Assembly (NCBI GenBank): GCA_903920415.1
Contig: CAIXMD010000414.1
Coordinates: 1-5,919, forward strand
Source: an uncultured Desulfomonile sp.
Lineage (GTDB): Bacteria; Desulfobacterota; Desulfomonilia; Desulfomonilales; Desulfomonilaceae
Length of the DNA stretch: 5,919 nt
Direction: 5' to 3'
Below the pieces are notes generated by a model. The model did no database searches and was not told the origin of the DNA. It saw only the letters and a program-made list of their open reading frames with translations. Position 1 is the stretch's first letter. Every line of letters starts with the position of its first letter. Below, piece after piece: positions 1 to 5,919 of the stretch. A program made the position numbers and the translations under genes.

Positions 1-2047
1 GATGAGGAAAGTGTCTATCGAGAATTTCTCGAAGGTTAGGAATTTGTTGTGCACAAAGCTTCGACAGCCGCCATTCTGTTTGGTCCAGGCATCGGCCCGG
101 CTCTTCAGGCGCAAAAGACACTGGTGGAGGTAGCCATTCCATCATTTCGCGCTGGTCGCCGAGCTTATTATTGGATATGATTCTATATGCAGAGAAAACT
201 ACTGAACTAGGGAACATGGACCGATCTTCAAGGATGTCCAAGCAGGAAAATCCCAGAGTTATCGTCCCGCGAAGTCGTGCGAGGAGCAGAGCAATGTTTT
301 CCAGCCTGCGGCGCAGTTGGGCCGACGCCTTAGGCAGGTCATTCGATAATTTCTCTCGCTCGCCATCCAGTAGCAAAGGGTCGTTAAGGCCGGCCCCTGG
401 GAATCGACCGTCATCCATACCGATTATGAACGTGTGTTTGCGTCCTGAATGTCCTCCGGACATGGCATGTGCAACATGGAGACAACCCGGACGTGGACCG
501 CTGCCCAGAACACGAATTCGGCTCGGTAGCGATGATGCCCATTCCCAAAGATTGAGGCTCACAGGCCCCATTTCCATGTCTATCCATCGGGAAAGTTCCC
601 TTATCTCCTCCAGGATCGCGAGCCTGGAATAGTTGTCCAATTCATTTTCGCAGCGGGTAAAGTTTTGGACGAATTTGGCCACCCAGGCCAATACTGCTGT
701 TTGAGAAGGGTCTTGAGATACCGAAATATCCAGAAGCTCCTGAACGAAATTCATGATCATCTTCGTAATTGCAAGGCAATGAAATTCTGAACTATGATCC
801 GGGTTGCCCGTATGATCATGCTCGTGCTCGTACGGAGACCCCTGGGAAAGTCGGCTTTCAAGAACCGAGATTTTCTCAGTCAAGCTCGGCATGTAATTTT
901 GTTGGCCGAATCCAATGTTGATTTGTCCAATAATTTTGGCAAATGTTGAGAAGCTGTATTCATCCTGCTCCTGAGAAACCTCGAGAAGTCCATCCTGTAT
1001 CATACGCACAAGAGACGTCTGAGGATAACCGTTGCGAATCCAGTCTATCCACCCCGATAGCGCCCTTCCAGGCCTCGAATACCTTGCCGGAATTCCTTCG
1101 GCGAACGTGACCGGTAGAGTCTGAGTATCAAATTTCGGTTCCAATTGAGTTCGCAACAACGTTTCGTAAATTAATGGCACGTATGTGTCTGTGTCCGTGT
1201 GAAGGAGTTCAACTTCATCGAGACGCCAGGAGGATGAGAGGCACCTTCGTAAGACTTCACGAACCTCGTTGCACTCACCCATAGAACGAAAAATCATTGC
1301 AGTGCCGTCCTCGGCCGATGCAGGGGCCTCTTCAGGAGCAAGAATCCATTTCAATATTGAGGAATCGGTATGAGGCCCTTCCGAAGTATTTGCTGCATGT
1401 TCATCTACAGTCAGACGGACAAGGCTAGACGTCGGCAGTTCCTCGAGCAGGCGGTTTTCCAACGCACTAAGCTCAAGATCCATTGGGAGCAACACCAATA
1501 GATCGGGCGATATTATTCGGTCCTGAGTGCTGCACAGCATCTCGGTCATCATGTTCACAACATCCGCATAATCCAACAGTTGTCTTTCGCGAAGAAGTCT
1601 TGTGTACTCTCCAAGCACAAACGCCACGTCTTTGCCTTTTTGAGCTACCTCGAAACATTTCGGATCGAGGTCATCCTCGTTGAGCCCAGCGAGCCTTATG
1701 GCAGTGATCGTGGAAAGCATCGTCCAGGAAAAGTTCATGCTGGATAGTATTGATGAAAAATAGCTGTTTGCATTACTGGTGAGACGGTTCAAGATTCGAT
1801 CGACGAGGATCATGGAGCCTGTGTCTGAGATGAGTGAAACACCTTTGCCGACCATTGCAGGGCCGGCAAGTTCCAGGACCATTCCTTTCATTGTCTTGGT
1901 CCTGACATTCAAGACGGGGAGGCTGTTGAGGGTAAGCGTATCCAGCCACTGGTGACCAACCCTCAAGGAAGGAGCAATTAACCACTTCTCCTCGAGGAGG
2001 CGCGTGCTGCAAACACCAGATAGTTCTTGGGTGAACCGATTAAGCAT
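1..2047 (-). CDS. AddB/RecB-like helicase-nuclease family protein, 5' part (truncated by window edge)
   Basis: Reading the minus strand from ATG at 2047 gives 682 codons with no stop up to the left edge, so the C-terminus lies outside the window. Family resemblance, recognised by eye: an N-terminal WLIAPSLRVGHQWL segment (residues 22-35); a GECNEVREVLRR segment (257-268) typical of AddB/UvrD-like proteins; TFAEGIPARYSRPGRAL (314-330); and FIIGMDDGRFPG followed by NDPLLLDGEREKL (540-551 onward), the most diagnostic block. Members of this family process DNA double-strand ends in recombinational repair and usually carry a C-terminal PD-(D/E)XK nuclease domain, which would lie off the window here. 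No GxxGxGK[ST] Walker A is visible at the N-terminus, so the visible part may not bind ATP; a partner AddA-like helicase would be expected nearby. ATG 2047 is preceded by AGGGA (minus strand, 2052-2056) at 4-nt spacing. GTG at 2062 is an in-frame alternative, and an in-frame TAA lies further upstream. It is divergent from the redox genes. The family call is fairly sure, the exact name is not. Confidence 0.82.
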   Translation of the reverse strand, partial: MLNRFTQELSGVCSTRLLEEKWLIAPSLRVGHQWLDTLTLNSLPVLNVRTKTMKGMVLELAGPAMVGKGVSLISDTGSMILVDRILNRLTSNANSYFSSILSSMNFSWTMLSTITAIRLAGLNEDDLDPKCFEVAQKGKDVAFVLGEYTRLLRERQLLDYADVVNMMTEMLCSTQDRIISPDLLVLLPMDLELSALENRLLEELPTSSLVRLTVDEHAANTSEGPHTDSSILKWILAPEEAPASAEDGTAMIFRSMGECNEVREVLRRCLSSSWRLDEVELLHTDTDTYVPLIYETLLRTQLEPKFDTQTLPVTFAEGIPARYSRPGRALSGWIDWIRNGYPQTSLVRMIQDGLLEVSQEQDEYSFSTFAKIIGQINIGFGQQNYMPSLTEKISVLESRLSQGSPYEHEHDHTGNPDHSSEFHCLAITKMIMNFVQELLDISVSQDPSQTAVLAWVAKFVQNFTRCENELDNYSRLAILEEIRELSRWIDMEMGPVSLNLWEWASSLPSRIRVLGSGPRPGCLHVAHAMSGGHSGRKHTFIIGMDDGRFPGAGLNDPLLLDGEREKLSNDLPKASAQLRRRLENIALLLARLRGTITLGFSCLDILEDRSMFPSSVVFSAYRIISNNKLGDQREMMEWLPPPVSFAPEEPGRCLDQTEWRLSKLCAQQIPNLREILDRHFPH

Positions 2048-2135
2048 AAGATCCCTGATCACTCTCTTGAATTCTTGCGATTTGACCGGACATTCAATTG
2101 TTGGAGACTTTTCCTCAAGACTGTTTTAGAGATTC

Positions 2136-2164
2136 TTGACTCAATCTGCAACAAGTATCATTAT
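2136..2164 (+). promoter_or_regulatory. Putative sigma70 promoter for the redox operon
   Basis: TTGACT (2136-2141, 5 of 6 matches to the -35 consensus) is followed after 17 bases by CATTAT (2159-2164, 4 of 6 matches to the -10). It lies in the AT-rich gap between the divergent AddB-like gene and the SUMF1-fold gene. Transcription would begin near 2171, upstream of the in-frame ATG codons at 2186, 2192 and 2237 and downstream of TTG 2027, which argues against that far-upstream start. The -35 hexamer sits in a short palindrome, TTGACTCAA. This is consensus matching by eye only. Confidence 0.4.
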
Positions 2165-2236
2165 AGAAGTCACCATGAATGGGCAATGGCAATGATTTCT
2201 GCGAATCAATCAATAACTCTACATGATACTTCAGTG

Positions 2237-3259
2237 ATGCTTGAATACAACTCACAAGAAAGGGAATACACTGTTCTGATACCGAGAAATAAAACCTTCA
2301 ATCATATTATATTACAAGCTTTTATTTTTTTCTTTATGGTAAGTGTGCCCCCTGAGGTCGATTCAGCGTTTTTGGTGAACAGCACTCCTCAGAAACCCGT
2401 GTCAAGCATAGTAAGACTTTCGTCCGCCATCACGAATTGTCCCGTTCTACCGGGCTGCCCTGAAGGTCCTTCCGTACCCTTGCCTCCAACGTTTGAAGAC
2501 AAATTGGATTCAAAGATGCCCGTTCCTTCGTCCGATAAGAGAAAGGTTGCTGAAGGGACCGGAAAGTATGACGAGATGCTGCTCATTCGGGCAGGACCTT
2601 TTGAAATGGGCAGTCCGGAAGGTCAAGGGAGAGTTGATGAACGGCCGCGCCATAGAGTCTATCTCAAGGACTTTTACATCGCCAAGCATGAAGTCACGGT
2701 CAAGGAGTATTGTGACTATCTCAATCGCGACGGAGAGACATCGAGAGATGGGATGCCCAGAGTGAAACTGGATAGCGATTACTGCCCGTTGATCAAGACA
2801 GGCAAAGTGTTTCGGCCCAAACCCGGTTTTGAAGACAAGCCAATCGTATGTATCTCCTGGTATGGCGCGGTTGATTATGCCCAGTGGGCAGGTGGCCGAC
2901 TTCCTACTTCGGCTGAATGGGAAAAGAGCGCCCTTCTCACAACATTAGACCCTCCGAACGACAACCTGCAGATGTCTTCGGAAGATGGGAGCGTGCCGGT
3001 ATCGATCGCGGTACGAGGAATTCGCGGCATAACAGGAATGATCGGCAATGTCTGGGAATGGTGCTCGGACTGGTACTCCAGCGATCAATACACCGAAAGT
3101 GCGGCTGAAAATCCTGATGGCCCGCCGATCGGAAATGAAAAAACAATAAGGGGCGGCTCATGGGCTTCCCCTGATGCCTCCAGGAGGATTCAGAATCGGC
3201 ATAAAACTTCGCCCCGGGGCTACTATCACACAGTAGGATTCCGTATTGTCAAAGACTAG
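2237..3259 (+). CDS. Exported or membrane-tethered SUMF1/formylglycine-generating-enzyme-fold protein, probably non-catalytic
   Basis: Starting from ATG 2237 the protein has 340 residues. A hydrophobic stretch (about 23-37, IILQAFIFFFMVSV) after a basic RNK suggests a signal peptide or N-terminal anchor. A Pro/Ser-rich linker follows (about 38-108), then a full FGE-sulfatase (SUMF1/PvdO/EgtB) domain at about 113-337. Visible hallmarks are MLLIRAGPFEMGS, DERPRHRVYLKDFYIAKHEVT, VCISWYGAVDYAQWAGGRLPTSAEWE, GMIGNVWEWCSDWY, IRGGSW and the terminal GFRIV. True FGE oxidises a sulfatase Cys to formylglycine using a Cys pair between RGGSW and GFR. Here that segment has no Cys, and the usual YPWG block after the RLPT.AEWE motif is also absent, so an accessory, binding or structural role is more likely. 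No sulfatase lies nearby; the neighbours are redox genes, probably in the same operon. The start is uncertain: ATG 2186, ATG 2192 and GTG 2234 are in frame and none has a clear Shine-Dalgarno. The region upstream of about 2340 is more AT-rich than the domain. Confidence 0.85.
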   Translation: MLEYNSQEREYTVLIPRNKTFNHIILQAFIFFFMVSVPPEVDSAFLVNSTPQKPVSSIVRLSSAITNCPVLPGCPEGPSVPLPPTFEDKLDSKMPVPSSDKRKVAEGTGKYDEMLLIRAGPFEMGSPEGQGRVDERPRHRVYLKDFYIAKHEVTVKEYCDYLNRDGETSRDGMPRVKLDSDYCPLIKTGKVFRPKPGFEDKPIVCISWYGAVDYAQWAGGRLPTSAEWEKSALLTTLDPPNDNLQMSSEDGSVPVSIAVRGIRGITGMIGNVWEWCSDWYSSDQYTESAAENPDGPPIGNEKTIRGGSWASPDASRRIQNRHKTSPRGYYHTVGFRIVKD

Positions 3260-3264
3260 GAAAA

Positions 3265-3290
3265 CCGGCACACATTGGCCGGCGTGTTTT
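3265..3290 (+). terminator. Weak terminator- or attenuator-like hairpin between the SUMF1-fold and subunit IV-like genes
   Basis: CCGGC (3265-3269) can pair with GCCGG (3278-3282) around an 8-base loop. It is flanked by AAAA (3261-3264) and TTTT (3287-3290), with a CGTG bulge between the stem and the T run. The stem is only 5 bp and the T tract is short and offset, so strong termination is unlikely. Partial attenuation, an mRNA processing point or chance are all possible. It starts just after the upstream stop codon. Confidence 0.25.
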
Positions 3291-3300
3291 GGACCAGCCA

Positions 3301-3717
3301 GTGGAAAATGATTTCTTATCCCAAGTTGGCCACAAAGACTTGAATCAAAATAACCTCACGAAGATTCCCAAGATCAAGAGCATTCCACATCTTCTTTATA
3401 AAGAAGGTACGGCGGCTTTAATCGCCCTGGTGCTGTTATGCACGATGGCTGTTCTTGTGGACGCCCCCATCGAGGGGCCGGCTGATGTACAGGGAATGCC
3501 AAGCGTGCATGTGAAGGCTCCGTGGATATTTGTGGGAATTCAGCAAATGCTTCGATGCCTTCCCGCTATCCTAGCAGGCATTATCCTTCCGGTGGGGGCT
3601 CTTTTGATAACAGTGTTCTTGCCTTTTATTCCTGCAGGATGGAGGGGAAGGGCGGCTATTTTTTTCTTCCTCCTTGCCATGACACTCTTCATGACCCTTT
3701 GGGGGTACTTGGCATGA
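3301..3717 (+). CDS. Cytochrome b/b6 C-terminal-domain (subunit IV-like) membrane protein
   Basis: The protein has 138 residues from GTG 3301. The start was chosen because GGA (3291-3293) lies 7 bases upstream; TTG 3289 is an in-frame alternative adding four residues. It has three hydrophobic helices (about 37-53, 89-109, 118-137). Between the first two lies VDAPIEGPADVQG, then KAPWIF (72-77) and GIQQMLR (79-85), followed by the ...AGIILPVGALL...LPFI helix. This order matches the C-terminal half of cytochrome b and b6f subunit IV, where the loop carries PEWY at the quinol-oxidation site. The K-A-P-W-[YI]-F version is one I associate with menaquinol-oxidising complexes of deltaproteobacteria linked to multiheme cytochromes. 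Here the Glu position of PEWY is Pro. There are no haem-ligand His pairs, as expected for this half. It overlaps the downstream cytochrome by ATGA, implying translational coupling and a shared complex. The haem-b-bearing N-terminal partner is not in the window. The family assignment comes from motifs, not a search. Confidence 0.7.
   Translation: MENDFLSQVGHKDLNQNNLTKIPKIKSIPHLLYKEGTAALIALVLLCTMAVLVDAPIEGPADVQGMPSVHVKAPWIFVGIQQMLRCLPAILAGIILPVGALLITVFLPFIPAGWRGRAAIFFFLLAMTLFMTLWGYLA
3701..3717 (+). promoter_or_regulatory. Ribosome-binding site and ATGA stop-start overlap deciding the cytochrome start
   Basis: GGGGG (3701-3705) lies 8 bases before ATG 3714, and that ATG overlaps the TGA (3715-3717) of the subunit IV-like gene. 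The same reading frame is open upstream to 3522, but those codons lie within the subunit IV-like gene, and a signal-anchor helix begins right after 3714. ATG 3714 is therefore the supported start, with translation probably coupled to the upstream gene. Confidence 0.7.
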
Positions 3718-5846
3718 GAGGAGAACCTCACCTTCTTGGAATCACGGTTTTGGTCACTGTGACAGCGCTTGTCATGGTGATTGGCTATGCTGAGTATCGT
3801 AGCCGTAATCCCCAATGGAAGGTCTTTCAGGAAAAGGGAATAACATTGGCCGTTAAGCGTCTGGAGGAGGAACTATCAACCCGTCTTTCAGAGGGGAAAA
3901 AGAAAGAAATTCAGTTAGAAATAGAAATTCTGAGAAAACGTAATCCTGAAATCATTGAGATCCGGCCTTTCGGTGGAAAGTTAGGACCGGAAATGTGCAT
4001 GACCTGCCACTTCGGTATCGAGGACTTGTCCGTATCGCATCCGAACTCGGTTTTCGGTTGCGTAATTTGTCACGGAGGGAATGGTACTGACCTCACGATC
4101 AGAGGTGCTCACCTAGGGCTCAGAGGCGGCAGTAACCCCGCTCGACTCGATTTGGCACCAATTAGCTGCGGGAGCAATAATTCAGGAGTTGCAGGCTGCC
4201 ACTCTCAAAGGGAGCACCCGCTTCTGAATCGAGTCGACAATGTTCCCAGGTCACTTATGGCCACCAATGCAGGAATAATCAGCATTCTACGATTCCAGTG
4301 GGGAGTCGAGAAGCAAAGTGTCATGAAATTTGGAATCAAGCCGGTTTCCGACGGAAAAACATCTCTCCTCCCTGTACCCCCCGAGAGGGCTTCCTCCGGC
4401 GAGTACAACCTTGCAGACAGCCATTTCAGGAAGTTCTGCGCTGCATGTCATCTCTGGACCCAAGCCCCCGGAGAAGAAATGGGACACCTTGCAGGATGCC
4501 CTGCCTGTCATGCGCCTTACTCAGACGACGGCAGGTACAAAGGCGGCGATCCGACAATCAACCGGGAAACTTCAGGCAAGCCAACAACCCACACCATAAC
4601 CAACCGGATTTCGGACCACCGTTGTAGAGCCTGTCACAACCGGAGCGCTCGGATCGGCTTGAATTATCATGGAGAGATGGAAAGCGAGCAGTACGGGACT
4701 CCGTTTGTTCGTGGTGGGTTGAGCGACAAGTGTCTCAGCGACGGCCGATTCCTATTGAGCCTGATCCCGGATATTCATCATGAGAAAGGGATGGGTTGCA
4801 TAGATTGTCATACGGGGCAAGACACCATGGGAGACGGAGTGATCCACGGATTGATGAAAGACCAGATCGAAATCCGATGTGAGGATTGCCACGGGGCTTA
4901 TTCGACTCCTCCACAGACCATGACAGTCGAAAAACTCGACTCCCTGGCCCAAACCCTCATCCGAAGCTATCCTTTTCTGAAACTGCAGGACGGAGAGACC
5001 ATTCTCAAGACATCCAGAGGACGTCCCCTTCCCCACATTAAAAAAACCGACAAAGGATTCCGCCTCATCAGCAAACTCACCGGTAAAGAGCACCCTATCA
5101 GCATAATCACGGGGAAAAAAAATGGCCACAGGATCAAGGGGCATGAGCGACTCGAATGCGATTCGTGCCACAGCGCATGGAGCCCTCAGTGTTACGGGTG
5201 CCATCAGATTCTTGATTTCGGTGCCCAGGGCGTGGACCACATGACTGGAAATATGACGCAGGGCCGGTGGGCCGAAGGCCGTAACTATTTCCGTTTTGAA
5301 CGCAATATCTTTGGGATAAACTCTCGCGGCAGAGTGGGCATACTGGTGCCTGGATGCCAGGTATGGAACACCGTGGTGGATGCCCAGGGAAAGGTAATCC
5401 CTCCATACGACTCCAAAATCATGCATCTTAAGAACGGCATGTCTTCAATCACAATGGGACCAACTCACCCACACACCACTCGCAAGGAAGTCCCTCGCTG
5501 TATCGACTGCCACTTGGATGCCAAGGCACTGGGTCTGGGCGATGGTTTTCTCTCACGGAACCCTGACACCGGCAAACTCATCATCGAGCCGATTTACGAT
5601 TCATCTGCTTCGGGTCTGAAAATACCCTTTCCCCTGGAGGCAGTGGTGGATGCGAGCGGTAGGATACTTCAGGGGACGTCTCACACCCTTTCTCGGGGAT
5701 TCAATGGTGAGGAAATCAGAAAGATCGTGGCAATCGCTCCCTGCCTTGCCTGTCATGATCGTTACGACGACCCGGTCTGGGAAAAACCCGGCCCCTACGT
5801 AGAAACTCCCGCGTGCATGGAGGCGCTCCAGAAAATGGAACAGTGA
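3714..5846 (+). CDS. Membrane-anchored multiheme c-type cytochrome (11 CXXCH plus one C-X9-CH)
   Basis: The protein has 710 residues. One N-terminal hydrophobic helix (about 7-25) is followed by EYRSRNPQWKVFQ and a charged, probably helical or coiled-coil stretch (about 44-77), then the haem-rich part, expected in the periplasm. Canonical haem c sites start at Cys 95, 116, 242, 262, 304, 362, 389, 482, 493, 596 and 677. A further CGSNNSGVAGCH (152-163) has nine residues between the cysteines. The first two sites, with FGI, FGCVICHGGNG and the GAHLGLRGGSNP that follows, resemble the dihaem module of cytochromes attached to bc-type quinol oxidoreductases. The later part has recognisable multiheme-family blocks: CRACHNRSARIGLNYHG, GMGCIDCHTG.DTMGDG, CEDCHG, CDSCHSAW.PQCYGCH and TMGPTHPHTTRKEVPRCIDCH. 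The likely role is to take electrons from a quinol-oxidising membrane subunit encoded just upstream and pass them to a periplasmic or outer-membrane acceptor. Haem attachment would need a cytochrome c maturation system encoded elsewhere. The physiological acceptor cannot be read from the sequence; a catalytic reductase role is possible but unsupported. Confidence 0.93.
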   Translation: MRGEPHLLGITVLVTVTALVMVIGYAEYRSRNPQWKVFQEKGITLAVKRLEEELSTRLSEGKKKEIQLEIEILRKRNPEIIEIRPFGGKLGPEMCMTCHFGIEDLSVSHPNSVFGCVICHGGNGTDLTIRGAHLGLRGGSNPARLDLAPISCGSNNSGVAGCHSQREHPLLNRVDNVPRSLMATNAGIISILRFQWGVEKQSVMKFGIKPVSDGKTSLLPVPPERASSGEYNLADSHFRKFCAACHLWTQAPGEEMGHLAGCPACHAPYSDDGRYKGGDPTINRETSGKPTTHTITNRISDHRCRACHNRSARIGLNYHGEMESEQYGTPFVRGGLSDKCLSDGRFLLSLIPDIHHEKGMGCIDCHTGQDTMGDGVIHGLMKDQIEIRCEDCHGAYSTPPQTMTVEKLDSLAQTLIRSYPFLKLQDGETILKTSRGRPLPHIKKTDKGFRLISKLTGKEHPISIITGKKNGHRIKGHERLECDSCHSAWSPQCYGCHQILDFGAQGVDHMTGNMTQGRWAEGRNYFRFERNIFGINSRGRVGILVPGCQVWNTVVDAQGKVIPPYDSKIMHLKNGMSSITMGPTHPHTTRKEVPRCIDCHLDAKALGLGDGFLSRNPDTGKLIIEPIYDSSASGLKIPFPLEAVVDASGRILQGTSHTLSRGFNGEEIRKIVAIAPCLACHDRYDDPVWEKPGPYVETPACMEALQKMEQ

Positions 5847-5919
5847 TGGAGGGGGAATTATAGAGCGAAAGTGACAATAATTTTGGCACCGGCTATATAA
5901 GCGAGTTTCTACAGCAAAC
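5847..5919. other. Downstream tail with an unassigned Shine-Dalgarno-like sequence and no visible gene
   Basis: GGAGGGGG (5848-5855) looks like a strong ribosome-binding site directly after the cytochrome stop. However, all three plus frames close soon after it: TAG at about 5861, TGA at about 5872 and TAA at about 5898. No ATG, GTG or TTG at normal spacing opens a usable frame. No hairpin with a T tract is evident, so the operon end is not defined here. Confidence 0.4.

Noticed and set aside
171..632. Plus-strand open frame of 153 codons
   Set aside because: It lies opposite the AddB-like gene, has a low-complexity Arg/Ser-rich product with no recognisable motif, and the minus-strand frame there carries the diagnostic family block.
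1836..1869. Leucyl aminopeptidase-like string GPAMVGKGVSL in the minus-strand gene
   Set aside because: A short chance resemblance; the catalytic metal-binding blocks of that family do not follow, and the surrounding protein matches the AddB-like pattern.
2027..2236. TTG 2027 start for the SUMF1-fold gene
   Set aside because: It lies within the divergent AddB-like coding region and upstream of the best promoter candidate, and no ribosome-binding site precedes it.
3522..3713. Upstream extension of the cytochrome reading frame
   Set aside because: These codons fall inside the subunit IV-like gene and encode no plausible export signal; ATG 3714 has an ATGA overlap, a G-rich ribosome-binding site and a signal-anchor helix directly after it.
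4752..5426. Minus-strand open frame of 224 codons
   Set aside because: It is antisense to the haem-rich cytochrome frame, which carries several CXXCH motifs across this stretch; the antisense product shows no recognisable features.
5883..5903. Possible sigma54 promoter around TTGGCACCGGCTATATAA
   Set aside because: The -24 element TGGCAC matches, but the -12 element expected five bases later (TTGCA) is ATATA, so only half the signal is present.

Overview
The window looks like a chromosomal segment from an anaerobic, respiring bacterium, most likely of the former Deltaproteobacteria (Desulfobacterota or Geobacter-like). The basis is a large membrane-anchored multiheme c-type cytochrome next to a quinol:cytochrome c oxidoreductase-type membrane subunit, together with moderate GC content and a mix of ATG and GTG starts. 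Taxonomy is inferred from gene content, not from a search.

Layout. Positions 1-2047 (minus strand) hold the first 682 codons of one long open gene that runs off the left edge. It resembles the AddB/RecB-like helicase-nuclease family ('PD-(D/E)XK nuclease family' type). It is easy to miss because its stop lies outside the window. Positions 2048 to about 2236 are an AT-rich divergent intergenic stretch with a plausible sigma70 promoter for the plus strand. Three plus-strand genes follow: a signal-anchored formylglycine-generating-enzyme/SUMF1-fold protein (about 2237-3259), a small three-helix membrane protein resembling the C-terminal half of cytochrome b (b6f subunit IV-like, about 3301-3717), and a 710-residue cytochrome with 11 CXXCH motifs plus one unusual C-X9-CH motif (3714-5846). 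The last two genes overlap by four bases (ATGA). The final 73 bases hold no recognisable gene.

How they may work together (inference). The subunit IV-like protein would be the membrane part of a menaquinol-oxidising complex. The cytochrome, anchored by one N-terminal helix, would be its electron-accepting periplasmic wire. The SUMF1-fold protein is probably exported or membrane-tethered, lacks the catalytic cysteines of true FGE, and may be an accessory or structural subunit. The N-terminal haem-b half of cytochrome b and a Rieske protein, the usual partners, are not in the window. This is therefore either an atypical complex or one whose other subunits are encoded elsewhere. The divergent DNA-repair gene is probably unrelated to the redox operon.
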